From contig NZ_JAMXLX010000007.1 of NCBI RefSeq assembly GCF_024055605.1, forward strand, positions 186,001-250,000: a stretch of 64,000 bases of DNA. The letters run 5' to 3'. The notes under the pieces were generated by a model. It did not search any database and was not told the DNA's origin. It saw only the letters and a program-made list of their open reading frames with translations. Below, piece by piece: positions 17,599 to 25,723 of this stretch; positions within the stretch are counted from its first letter, which is position 1, and each line of letters starts with the position of its first letter. The stretch is from Ciceribacter sichuanensis. Its GTDB lineage: Bacteria; Pseudomonadota; Alphaproteobacteria; Rhizobiales; Rhizobiaceae. A program made the translations under genes and the position numbers.

Positions 17599-18426
17599 AT
17601 GACAAAAATCAAGAAACTGACTGTTTCGGCTGTGGCGCTCGCCGCCATGTTCGCCAGCGGCGCTGCCGTCGCCGGCACGCTTGAGGATGTGAAGTCCCGC
17701 GACAAGCTGATCGTCGGTGTGAAGAACGACTATCCGCCCTACGGCTTCCTCAACGACAAGGGCGAGATCGTCGGCTTCGAAGTTTCCCTTGCCAAGTATG
17801 TCGCCAAGGAACTGCTCGGTTCCGAGGACAAGATCGAACTCGTCCCGGTCGTCGCCGCCAACCGCATCGAATTCCTGACTGCCGGCCGCGTCGACGCCAT
17901 CTTCGCCACCCTCGGCGTGACCGCCGACCGCGACAAGGTCATCGACTTCACGACGGAATACGTATCCGCTGCCGGCCCCTCGGTCCTGATGGCCAAGGAA
18001 GCCACGATTTCCAAGTGGGAAGAACTCAAGGGTAAGCCGGTCTGTGGCATCCAGGGTTCCTACTACAACAAGAAGATGACCGAGGAATTCGGCATCAACC
18101 TCGTCGCCTTCAAGGGTCAGCCGGAAGCCTATCGCGCGTTGAAGGACAACCGCTGCATCGGTTTCGTCTTCGACGACATGACCCTCCAGCAGAAGCTCAA
18201 GGAAGCCGACTGGTCGAACTACAAGATCGCCGTTGCTCCCTATGAATTCCTGCCGATGGCCGGCGGCATCCGCGAAGGCGACGCCGAATTTCAGGCTGCC
18301 GTCAACAAGGCTATCGAAAAGGCCGAAGGCGAAGGCAAGCTCATCGAGTGGGAAACCGAATTCGGCATGCCGCACTCCGACTATATTGCCGAGCGCGCCA
18401 AGGCCGCCGCGGCAAAGAAGAACTGA
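17599..18426 (+). CDS. Polar amino acid ABC transporter substrate-binding protein (SBP_bac_3)
   Basis: A 275-residue family 3 solute-binding protein. The Sec signal peptide (KKLTVSAVALAAMFASGAAVA) is followed by DKLIVGVKNDYPPYGFLNDK, the family's GFEVSLAKYVAKELLG, and LTAGRVDAIFATLGVTADR, which frames the ligand pocket. The gene starts at ATG 17599. It is the first gene of an operon with two permeases and an ATPase, next to an FAD oxidase, an aspartase-like lyase and a RidA protein. That context suggests an amino acid or N-substituted amino acid as ligand. Not a close match to a specific known binding protein. Confidence 0.9.
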   Translation: MTKIKKLTVSAVALAAMFASGAAVAGTLEDVKSRDKLIVGVKNDYPPYGFLNDKGEIVGFEVSLAKYVAKELLGSEDKIELVPVVAANRIEFLTAGRVDAIFATLGVTADRDKVIDFTTEYVSAAGPSVLMAKEATISKWEELKGKPVCGIQGSYYNKKMTEEFGINLVAFKGQPEAYRALKDNRCIGFVFDDMTLQQKLKEADWSNYKIAVAPYEFLPMAGGIREGDAEFQAAVNKAIEKAEGEGKLIEWETEFGMPHSDYIAERAKAAAAKKN

Positions 18427-18443
18427 CGGACACGGAGCGGCCC

Positions 18444-19160
18444 TTGTTTGGTCTCGATTATTCCTGGCTCGCGGACCCAGCCTACCAGCAATGGCTGCTT
18501 ACCGGTGTCATCAACACACTGAAACTGGCGGCGCTCTCATCGAGCGCCGCGATCCTGATCGGCTTGCTCGGCGCCCTTGGCCTGACGCTGCGGATCTTCT
18601 GGCTCGACGCATTGATCGAGCTCTTCGTCGAGGTGTTTCGTAACACCCCGCCGCTTCTGCAAATGCTGTTTGCCTACTTCACCCTCTCGACGCTCGGCCT
18701 CAAGGTAACCGATCCGTCGACGGGTCTGTCGGTTCCGTTGCTCAGTGCTTTCGCCTGCGCCTCGATCTCGCTCAGCCTGTTTGGCGGAGCGCTGGCCATC
18801 GAAACCTTCCGCTCGGGCATCGAAAGCATGCCCCGGTCGATCATCGAGGCGGCCCGGTCCCTCGGCTATGGCCGCTGGGCCCGGTTCTGGCGTATCGAAG
18901 CTCCAATCGCCACCCGCATCTGCCTGCCCGGCCTGACAAACATCCTGACGAACCTGTTCAAGACGACGTCACAGGCATCCGTCATCACCGTACCGGAACT
19001 GATGTACTACGCCGGACAGATCTACAACGACACCTTCCGCACGCTTGAGATGATGATCCTCCTGCTCTTCATCTACGTGGTGCTGGTGTCCATCATCACC
19101 TTCGCGATGGCAAGGCTCGAAGCCTTCATGGCCTTCCCCGGCTACGGAAAGGGGCATTGA
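18444..19160 (+). CDS. Polar amino acid ABC transporter permease 1
   Basis: A 238-residue HisMQ-type permease. I chose TTG at 18444 because GGAG sits 6 bases upstream and no ATG lies in the N-terminal part; the frame itself extends back into the preceding gene. Family motifs: VEVFRNTPPLLQMLFAYF early, AIETFRSGIESMPRSIIEAARSLGYG (the EAA loop that meets the ATPase) and LFKTTSQASVITVPELMYYA. The gene lies 17 bp after the binding-protein stop and overlaps the frame start of the next permease. With it, it forms the heterodimeric channel. Confidence 0.87.
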   Translation: MFGLDYSWLADPAYQQWLLTGVINTLKLAALSSSAAILIGLLGALGLTLRIFWLDALIELFVEVFRNTPPLLQMLFAYFTLSTLGLKVTDPSTGLSVPLLSAFACASISLSLFGGALAIETFRSGIESMPRSIIEAARSLGYGRWARFWRIEAPIATRICLPGLTNILTNLFKTTSQASVITVPELMYYAGQIYNDTFRTLEMMILLLFIYVVLVSIITFAMARLEAFMAFPGYGKGH

Positions 19161-19162
19161 AC

Positions 19163-19975
19163 ATGAGCTTCTCGCTTTCCTACGAAGACAAGAAACGCGC
19201 GGTCCTGCTGGTGATCGTCGCTGTAGTCGTGGCCTGGGTCGGCATTGACGCGGCGTCCGGCGGCGCCGAGCACTGGCAACGGGTAATCGCCCGTCTTCCG
19301 CTGCTGCTCACCGGCTCCGGTTCGGGTTGGCCGGTCGAGGGCGGCTTCGCGCTCAACATCCTCTTGTCCATTGCCTCCATGGCTCTGGCGACGCTCATCG
19401 GCCTGATCCTCGGTCTTTCGACGCTTGCCCGGTCTGCGATCATTCGGCTTCCGGCGCTCGCAGTGATGAACTTCCTGCGTAACTCGCCCTGGCTCGTGCT
19501 GCTGTTCGCGATGCTTTACATCCTGCCCTTCGAGATGCGCATTTTCGGCTTGTCCATCCCCTTCCCGCCTTTCATCAAGGCCGTGATCGGTCTGGCACTG
19601 CCGACGGGCGCAAACCTCTCGGAAGTCATCCGCGGCGCGGTGCAGTCCATCCATAGCGGCCAGTGGGAGGCGGCGCGTTCGCTCGGCTATACCACCGGCC
19701 AGATCTATCGCTACGTGATCATGCCGCAGGCACTGCGCCGCATGATCCCCGGCTGGATGAACCTTTACGCACTTCTGATGATCGCAACCGCGCTCGCAAC
19801 GGTAACCGGTATCCAGGATGTACTGACCATCCTGAGCACGTCACTCGCCATGGAGAGCGAACGGGTCATCGTCTACTTCTACCTCACCATCCTCTTCCTG
19901 TTCTTCGCCTACTGCTACCCGATCGCAGTCTTCGCGCGCCGGCTGGAACGTGCAGTCAAAGGAGACAATCTATGA
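19163..19975 (+). CDS. Polar amino acid ABC transporter permease 2
   Basis: A 270-residue HisMQ-type permease with about five predicted spans. Motifs: FLRNSPWLVLLFAMLY, LSEVIRGAVQSIHSGQWEAA and RSLGYTTGQIYRYVIMPQAL, the EAA region. The N-terminus is longer than usual, with a first span (AVLLVIVAVVVAWVG). ATG 19163 is preceded by AAAGGGGCATTGA. Its stop overlaps the ATPase start by ATGA. Both permeases of the pair are present, as expected for this transporter class. Confidence 0.9.
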   Translation: MSFSLSYEDKKRAVLLVIVAVVVAWVGIDAASGGAEHWQRVIARLPLLLTGSGSGWPVEGGFALNILLSIASMALATLIGLILGLSTLARSAIIRLPALAVMNFLRNSPWLVLLFAMLYILPFEMRIFGLSIPFPPFIKAVIGLALPTGANLSEVIRGAVQSIHSGQWEAARSLGYTTGQIYRYVIMPQALRRMIPGWMNLYALLMIATALATVTGIQDVLTILSTSLAMESERVIVYFYLTILFLFFAYCYPIAVFARRLERAVKGDNL

Positions 19976-20718
19976 ACCGTTCCGGCGCTCTGATCGAGAT
20001 CGACAACATCCGCAAATCCTTCGGCGACTTTCAGGTTCTGAAGGGCATCTCGCTGACCGTGCAGAAGGGCGAGGCCGTGTGCATCATCGGCCCCTCCGGC
20101 TCCGGCAAGTCGACCATCCTGCGCTGCATCAACGGGCTGATCCCCGTCGACGAAGGCTTCATCCGCGTGGGCGAGCACCGCGTCCACGAGATGAAGACGG
20201 AAAAGGCCATGCGGCCGCTGCGCCACCAGGTGGCGATGGTTTTCCAGCAGTACAATCTCTTCCCGCACCGCACCGCGCTTGAAAACATCATGATGGCGCC
20301 GATCCAGGTGCTCGGCCATGACCGCGCCGAAGTGGAAGACCGCGCCCGCAAGCTCCTTAAGAAGGTTCGCCTCTCCGAAAAGGCGAACAACTATCCGGGC
20401 CAGCTTTCCGGCGGCCAGCAGCAGCGCGTGGCGATCGCCCGCGCGCTCGCCATGCAGCCCGAAGTCATTCTCTTCGACGAGGTGACGGCGGCGCTCGATC
20501 CGGAAACGGTCAAGGAAGTGCTTTTCACCATCCGCGAACTGGTGGACGACGGTCTCACCTGCATTCTCGTGACCCACGAGATGAAGTTCGCCCGCGAGGT
20601 TTCGCACCGTGTCTGCTTCACCGATCACGGCCTGATCGTTGAAAGCGCGCCGCCGGCCGAACTCTTCGACAATCCTCAGGATCCGCGCACCCGCGAATTC
20701 CTCGGCCAGGTTCTCTGA
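19972..20718 (+). CDS. Polar amino acid ABC transporter ATP-binding protein
   Basis: A 248-residue ATPase of the GlnQ/HisP type: Walker A GPSGSGKST near residue 38, VFQQYNLFPHRTALENI (Q-loop), signature LSGGQQQRVAIARAL, Walker B ILFDEVTAALDPE and LVTHEMKFAREV (H-loop). The Walker B run has DEVT rather than DEPT, common in this subfamily. It overlaps the permease gene by ATGA. A 126-bp gap with a hairpin follows before the FAD oxidase. Confidence 0.93.
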   Translation: MNRSGALIEIDNIRKSFGDFQVLKGISLTVQKGEAVCIIGPSGSGKSTILRCINGLIPVDEGFIRVGEHRVHEMKTEKAMRPLRHQVAMVFQQYNLFPHRTALENIMMAPIQVLGHDRAEVEDRARKLLKKVRLSEKANNYPGQLSGGQQQRVAIARALAMQPEVILFDEVTAALDPETVKEVLFTIRELVDDGLTCILVTHEMKFAREVSHRVCFTDHGLIVESAPPAELFDNPQDPRTREFLGQVL

Positions 20719-20726
20719 TCGCGCCA

Positions 20727-20755
20727 CCGGGCCGGCGCTTAAAGCATCGGCCCGG
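20727..20755 (+). terminator. Hairpin between ATPase and FAD oxidase genes
   Basis: Perfect 8-bp stem CCGGGCCG / CGGCCCGG with a 13-nt loop, 8 bases after the ATPase stop, no T-run. It may partly separate transporter and enzyme expression. Confidence 0.45.
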
Positions 20756-20844
20756 CGCATTCGACTTTAAGGGGCGGTCCGTGCGCTGCGCGGCGCAAGT
20801 CTTCCCGCGTTCTATGAAAGGCGAGCCTTCCGGCTCGATGCATC

Positions 20845-22161
20845 ATGTCCCGTTTTGACAATATCTATGCAGAGGACTTCAAGGAAGCGCCCTACTGGTG
20901 GGAAGGCGCTGAGCCGGAGACCAATCTCGATCCGCTGCCCGAACGCGCAGACGTCGTGGTGATCGGATCCGGTTACGCCGGAATGAACGCCGCGACCCAC
21001 ATGGCACGCGCCGGTCGCTCCGTCGTCGTTCTGGATAGCGACCGCATCGGCTCCGGCTGCTCGACGCGCTCAGGCGGCATGGTTTCGAGCGGACAGAAAC
21101 TCGTGGTCGGCGGTGCCATCAAGGGCATCGATCCCGCACTCGTCTCCCGCCTCATCGGCGAGAGCAATGAAAGCTTCGAATACCTGAAAATGCTGGTCGA
21201 GACGGAGAAGCTGGATGCCGGGCTGAAGCTCACCGGCCGGTTCTTCGGCGCTCATGCCGCCAAGGATTACGAAACGTTGCAGCGCCACGGTGCGCTTCTT
21301 GCCGAAAAGACCGGCGTCAAGGTGCACTTCTATGATCGTGAGCATCAGCGCGCCGCCATCGGCTCCGACTATTATCACGGCGGCATGGTGATCGACGATT
21401 ACGGCGGGCTGCATCCCGGCCTCTATCACCAGTCGCTGCGCGAACGGGCAAAAGCCGCCGGTGTTCAACTGCGTTCGCATGCCCGCGCCGGTATCGTGAA
21501 GGACGGCTCCAACGGCGAGAAGATCGTGCCGACGGCGCGCGGAACCATTCGTGCGACCAACGTGATCGTCGCCACCAACGGCTACACCTCCGCCGACGCT
21601 TCGCCGGAACTCGCCCGGAGGCTCGTTCCCGTGAAGAGCTACCAGATCGCGACCGAACCGCTTCCCGCCGATCTTCTGGCCGAGTTGATCCCGCAGGCGC
21701 GCATGGTTTCCGATACCCGCCGCGACCTCATCTACACCCGTCCCTCCCCGGACGGCACGCGCCTACTGTTCGGCTCGCGCCCGGGTGTTTTCGAAATGTC
21801 GGAAAAGCAGGCCGCAAAGCGTCTTTACGCCCGCATGCTGACGATCTGGCCACAGCTTGCCGGCGTCAAGGTCACCCACGCATGGGTCGGCAGCGTCGCC
21901 ATGACCGTCGACAAGCTTGCCCATATCGGCGAGCGTGACGGCACGGATTTCGCGGTGGGCTGCAACGGCAACGGCGTCGCCCTGATGACCTATCTCGGCT
22001 ATCAGACCGCCCGCAAGATCCTCGGCGAGCAGAACATGCCGTCGGCCTTCGACCGCAAGAAGTTCACGCCCATTCCCTTCTATTCGGGCAAGCCGTGGTT
22101 CCTGCCGGTCTTTACCGGCTGGTATCGTCTGCGCGACTTCATCGACCGTCCGGGCCGCTGA
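20845..22161 (+). CDS. FAD-dependent oxidoreductase, DAO family (PuuB/OrdL-like)
   Basis: A 438-residue flavoenzyme. The N-terminal segment EAPYWWEGAEPE precedes the FAD motif VVVIGSGYAGMNAATHMA, and SGCSTRSGGMVSSG follows. The PYWW lead-in and the C-terminal VGCNGNGVALMTYLG are typical of PuuB-type amine oxidases. It is in line with the amino acid importer and two bases before the lyase gene, so it should act on the imported compound or a lyase product. Expected product: an imine plus reduced flavin, which fits the RidA gene at the end of the cluster. Confidence 0.84.
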   Translation: MSRFDNIYAEDFKEAPYWWEGAEPETNLDPLPERADVVVIGSGYAGMNAATHMARAGRSVVVLDSDRIGSGCSTRSGGMVSSGQKLVVGGAIKGIDPALVSRLIGESNESFEYLKMLVETEKLDAGLKLTGRFFGAHAAKDYETLQRHGALLAEKTGVKVHFYDREHQRAAIGSDYYHGGMVIDDYGGLHPGLYHQSLRERAKAAGVQLRSHARAGIVKDGSNGEKIVPTARGTIRATNVIVATNGYTSADASPELARRLVPVKSYQIATEPLPADLLAELIPQARMVSDTRRDLIYTRPSPDGTRLLFGSRPGVFEMSEKQAAKRLYARMLTIWPQLAGVKVTHAWVGSVAMTVDKLAHIGERDGTDFAVGCNGNGVALMTYLGYQTARKILGEQNMPSAFDRKKFTPIPFYSGKPWFLPVFTGWYRLRDFIDRPGR

Positions 22162-22162
22162 C

Positions 22163-23611
22163 ATGGACCGGCCCGCCATCGCCCCCCGCATGGAAGAAGA
22201 CTCGCTCGGCACGCGCCTTCTTCCCGATAACCTCGCCTATGGGATCCAGACGGCGCGCGCCGTCGACAATTTCTCGATTTCAGGGCGAACCATCGCAGAC
22301 ATCGAGGGCTTCGTCCCGGCGATCGTCACCATCAAGCAGGCGGCGGCGCGCGCCAATCTGCGCACAGGCGGGCTGGAACCTGCGATTGCCGAAGCGATCG
22401 AAAAGGCAGCAGCGGAGTATTCGGCAAAAATCCGCCGTGCGGATTTCCCAGTCGATATCTACCACGGCGGCGGCGGCACCGCCGCCAACATGAACGTCAA
22501 CGAAGTGCTGGCAAACCGGGCAAGCGAGATCCTCACCGGCCGCAAGGGCGCCGATCCTGTTCACCCCAACACCCATGTGAACATGGGACAGTCCACCAAT
22601 GACGTGATCCCCTCCGCCATGAAGATGGCGGTCGGTGGCCAGCTTGCAGCGCTTAGGGCCGAGATGAATGGCTTGGTCGACGCCCTGCTCGTCAAGGAAA
22701 AAGCCTTCTCCAACATCGTCAAGCTGGCGCGCACCTGTTTGCAGGATGCCCTGCCGATCACGCTCGGCCAGCAGTTTTCCGGATACAGCGCGGCCTTCGA
22801 ACGCCAGATCGCCGACATCCGCATGCTGGAAGAATCCTGCCTTGCCCTGCCGCTTGGAGCGACGGCCGTCGGAACCTGTTTCGGAGCTTCGGCGGAATAT
22901 CGCACGGCCGTCTTCCAGGAACTCTCGGGTGTGACCGGCAAGTCCTATCGCGCCGAGCACAACCTTTTCGACGCGCTGCAGAACGCCGATCACTGGATCC
23001 ACGTTTCCTCCGCGCTGAAGGCCACCGCCGTCACGCTGTCGAAATTTTCCGCCGACCTGCGCCTGATGTCTTCCGGCCCACGGGCCGGCTTTGCCGAGAT
23101 CGTGCTCCCGGCCGTGCAGCCCGGATCCTCGATCATGCCCGGCAAGGTCAATCCGGTCATGCCGGAAATGATGATACAGGTCGCATTCCGTGTAATCGGT
23201 AACGACGCGACGGTAACACGGGCAGCGGAAGGCGAACTGGACCTCAACGTCTGGGAATCGATCATTCTCGAGGCAGTGAGCGAATCCATCCGCCTGATGC
23301 GCCGCGCCATTCCGCTCTTCGTCCAGGGCTGCCTGGCGGGCATCGAAGTCAATGTCGCTCGCTGCCTGACCGATGCCTCCGGCTCGTTGGCACTCTCCAC
23401 CGCGCTGGCATCGATCTACGATTACCCGACAGCGTCCGCGGTCGCCAAGCATGCGGCGGCCCACGGTCTTTCCATCCGGGACGCTTCGGTGGCGCACGGA
23501 CTGATGAATGCCGAGGAGGCAGACCTTCTGTTCGGCGATATCTCGGCGTTCACCGATCCGAAGCGGACCGAACAGCTGATTGCACGTTTCCGGGAGATGC
23601 GGCGCTCCTGA
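22163..23611 (+). CDS. Aspartase/fumarase superfamily lyase (aspartate ammonia-lyase-like)
   Basis: A 482-residue lyase of the class II fumarase/aspartase family. It carries the three conserved regions: GGGGTAANMNVNEVLANRA, HPNTHVNMGQSTNDVIPSA and the signature GSSIMPGKVNPVMPEM, where the catalytic Ser loop lies. Length is right for a full-length protein. The simplest call is reversible release of ammonia from aspartate to give fumarate, but family members also split N-substituted aspartates. With an amino acid importer and amine oxidases around it, an N-substituted aspartate substrate is possible. Start ATG at 22163, one base after the preceding stop. Confidence 0.82.
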   Translation: MDRPAIAPRMEEDSLGTRLLPDNLAYGIQTARAVDNFSISGRTIADIEGFVPAIVTIKQAAARANLRTGGLEPAIAEAIEKAAAEYSAKIRRADFPVDIYHGGGGTAANMNVNEVLANRASEILTGRKGADPVHPNTHVNMGQSTNDVIPSAMKMAVGGQLAALRAEMNGLVDALLVKEKAFSNIVKLARTCLQDALPITLGQQFSGYSAAFERQIADIRMLEESCLALPLGATAVGTCFGASAEYRTAVFQELSGVTGKSYRAEHNLFDALQNADHWIHVSSALKATAVTLSKFSADLRLMSSGPRAGFAEIVLPAVQPGSSIMPGKVNPVMPEMMIQVAFRVIGNDATVTRAAEGELDLNVWESIILEAVSESIRLMRRAIPLFVQGCLAGIEVNVARCLTDASGSLALSTALASIYDYPTASAVAKHAAAHGLSIRDASVAHGLMNAEEADLLFGDISAFTDPKRTEQLIARFREMRRS

Positions 23612-23618
23612 CCGGTCG

Positions 23619-23642
23619 GGCGCCGGCATCAAGTCCGGCGCC
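23619..23642 (+). terminator. Hairpin after the lyase gene
   Basis: Perfect 8-bp stem GGCGCCGG / CCGGCGCC with an 8-nt loop, followed by TGATCGTTTCTGC. Likely terminates or attenuates the transcript from the importer operon; the next gene has its own AT-rich upstream region. Confidence 0.5.
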
Positions 23643-23649
23643 TGATCGT

Positions 23650-23795
23650 TTCTGCTACGAAAAAAATCAATTAGAGTTCAAAATATTCCAAATGATGCCA
23701 TATAATCACTTATTGACTTGCAATTAGCATCATAAACGACCATAAAATCCCAACAACGCGTAAAACTCCCACGCGCTTGATTTCAGGAGCACGAC
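23650..23795 (+). promoter_or_regulatory. AT-rich promoter region of the second DAO gene
   Basis: An AT-rich stretch between the hairpin and the oxidase. A perfect -10 TATAAT at 23701-23706 has a weak -35 TTCAAA 18 bp before it; a second option is TTGCAA (23718-23723), 17 bp, CATAAA (23741-23746). The ribosome-binding site CAGGAGCACGAC sits just before the GTG start. This suggests the oxidase and RidA genes are transcribed separately from the importer. Confidence 0.4.
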
Positions 23796-25112
23796 GTGTC
23801 CAGAATTATTCCCGATGTTGTTGTCACACCGCAGGAACTGCCTGCGCAGGTGGATGTCGTGGTTATCGGCGGCGGCATCATCGGTGTTGCGACGGCGCTT
23901 TCGCTGGTCGAGCGAGGCGTCAGCGTCGCCCTTTGCGAAAAAGGGCTGATCGGGGCCGAGCAGTCCTCGCGCAACTGGGGCTGGGTACGCCAGATGGGCC
24001 GTGACCCGGCGGAACTGCCGCTCGCCATCGAAAGCCTGCGCCTTTGGCGCGGCATGAACGAACGCGTGGGCGGCGAAACCGGCTTCCGTCAGCAAGGCAT
24101 CGCCTATCTCTGTGATACGGACGCCGATGTCGCAGCCTATGAAGACTGGCTGAAGCACGCAACGCCTCTTGGCCTCGATTCCCGGCTTGTGACCGGCGAG
24201 GCGCTGAAGACGCTGATCCCCGGCATGGCGAAGCCATTCCGCGCAGCACTTCACACCCCGAGCGACGCCAAGGCGGAACCATTCATCGCCGTGCCGGCCA
24301 TGGCGCGGGGAGCCGCAGCCAAGGGCGCGCACATCCTCACCAACTGCGCCGTTCGCTCCATCGAGCGGTCGGCCGGCCGGGTCAGCGGCGTCGTGACCGA
24401 ACGCGGCGAGATCCGCTGTTCATCTGTCGTCCTGGCGGGCGGCGCATGGTCGCGACTCTTTGCCGGCAACATGGGCATCGACCTTCCGGTCCTGAAGATC
24501 CTCGGTAGCGTGGCGCGTGTCTCCTCCATTGAAGGTGTTTCGGACATGCCCGTGGGTGCTGCCAATTTCTCCTTCCGCAAGCGGATGGATGGCGGTTTCA
24601 CGGTTGCCCAGCGCAACGCAAACATTGCCCCGCTGACGCCGGACAGCTTCCGCCTGTTCTGTGATTACATTCCGAGCCTCATCAAGACGTGGAGGGAGCT
24701 GACGCTTCGCGTCGGCGGCCAGTTCATCCGCGAGGCGACGATGGCCCGCAGCTGGAAAAGCGACGAGGTAACGCCTTTCGAACAGGTCCGCATTCTCGAT
24801 CCGGACCCGTCGATGCGGTTCGTCAACGGCGGCGTCAATCATTTGCGCGATGCCTTCCCCGCCTTCCGCGGCGCCAAGATCATGCAGATGTGGGCCGGCC
24901 TCATGGACGTCACCCCGGACGCCGTCCCGGTCATCGCGCCGGTCGGTTCCGTTCCCGGTTTCTATCTCGCGAGCGGTTTTTCCGGCCACGGCTTCGGCAT
25001 CGGCCCGGGTGCCGGCGCGCTGATGGCCGACATCGTGACCGGCGCCAAGCCCTGTGTCGATCCCGCACCCTTCCGCATGGAGCGCTTCAAGCGCCTGCGC
25101 AAGGCCGCCTGA
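23796..25112 (+). CDS. DAO-family FAD-dependent oxidoreductase, paralogue of the 9703-11034 enzyme
   Basis: A 438-residue DAO enzyme starting at GTG 23796 behind a good CAGGAG. FAD motif VVVIGGGIIGVATALSLVE, then SSRNWGWVRQMGRDPAELPL, which is nearly identical to the matching segment of the 9703-11034 protein, and the ending ASGFSGHGFGIGPGAGALMAD. The two are clearly paralogues, each next to a different importer. It likely oxidises an amino acid or amine to an imine or enamine. The RidA gene 48 bp downstream would hydrolyse such products. Confidence 0.85.
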   Translation: MSRIIPDVVVTPQELPAQVDVVVIGGGIIGVATALSLVERGVSVALCEKGLIGAEQSSRNWGWVRQMGRDPAELPLAIESLRLWRGMNERVGGETGFRQQGIAYLCDTDADVAAYEDWLKHATPLGLDSRLVTGEALKTLIPGMAKPFRAALHTPSDAKAEPFIAVPAMARGAAAKGAHILTNCAVRSIERSAGRVSGVVTERGEIRCSSVVLAGGAWSRLFAGNMGIDLPVLKILGSVARVSSIEGVSDMPVGAANFSFRKRMDGGFTVAQRNANIAPLTPDSFRLFCDYIPSLIKTWRELTLRVGGQFIREATMARSWKSDEVTPFEQVRILDPDPSMRFVNGGVNHLRDAFPAFRGAKIMQMWAGLMDVTPDAVPVIAPVGSVPGFYLASGFSGHGFGIGPGAGALMADIVTGAKPCVDPAPFRMERFKRLRKAA

Positions 25113-25160
25113 CTTTCACTACCCGACAAGACAACAGGCCGGCAAACAAGAGGAATGAGC

Positions 25161-25586
25161 ATGAGTGAACTCGAGGTCGTCAAGATCAAGACCAGCAGCC
25201 TTTACGAGGAGAAGGCCAGCTACTCCCGCATCACCATGGTCGGGGACATGATCTTCGTGGCCAACACCGCCGGCATCGACTACAAGACCCGCGTCATGTC
25301 CTCCGATGCCCGCGAGCAGACCCTGCAGTGCTTCAAGAACATCGAAGCCGCACTCGCTTCCGTCGATGCAAGCCTTGCCGATGTCGTGCGTTCGCGCGTC
25401 GCCATCCCCCATGCGGAAGACAAGGAAGCCGTCATGGCCGTTCTCGGTGAGAAGTTCCGCGGCATCGACCCGGCATCGACGATCACCGCAACGCCGCTCG
25501 CCGGCGAATATCGCGTCGAAATCGAAGTCACGGCCTATCGCGGCGTCGGCAAGGCCCAGGCGAAATACGTCAAGATCGACATCTGA
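25161..25586 (+). CDS. RidA/YjgF-family imine/enamine deaminase
   Basis: A 141-residue RidA-superfamily protein. Typical features: VGDMIFVANTAGIDYKT, a central EQTLQCFKNIEAALASVDASLADVV with spacing characteristic of the family, and the ending YRVEIEVTAYRG. RidA proteins are trimers that hydrolyse reactive imines and enamines made by amino acid oxidases and PLP enzymes. Its place right after a DAO oxidase fits that role. ATG 25161 is preferred over 25155 because AAGAGGA lies 6-7 bases before it. Confidence 0.85.
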   Translation: MSELEVVKIKTSSLYEEKASYSRITMVGDMIFVANTAGIDYKTRVMSSDAREQTLQCFKNIEAALASVDASLADVVRSRVAIPHAEDKEAVMAVLGEKFRGIDPASTITATPLAGEYRVEIEVTAYRGVGKAQAKYVKIDI

Positions 25587-25595
25587 TCGCAATCA

Positions 25596-25659
25596 ATGGC
25601 CCGGTTCCCCCAATTCTCCGGGCCATATCAAACGGGCGAAGCCGAGGCTTCGCCCGTTT
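25596..25659 (+). terminator. Tandem terminator after the ridA-like gene
   Basis: Two hairpins in a row: ATGGCCCGG / CCGGGCCAT (25596-25626) and a 14-bp perfect stem AAACGGGCGAAGCC / GGCTTCGCCCGTTT (25630-25659) with a 2-nt gap, followed by CCCTTTTTC. The second is a strong intrinsic terminator. Confidence 0.85.
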
Positions 25660-25723
25660 CCCTTTTTCAGGCGCATTGCTATCCGCACCGGACGGTGGCA
25701 TGACCGCAGCGGGGAGACATGCC

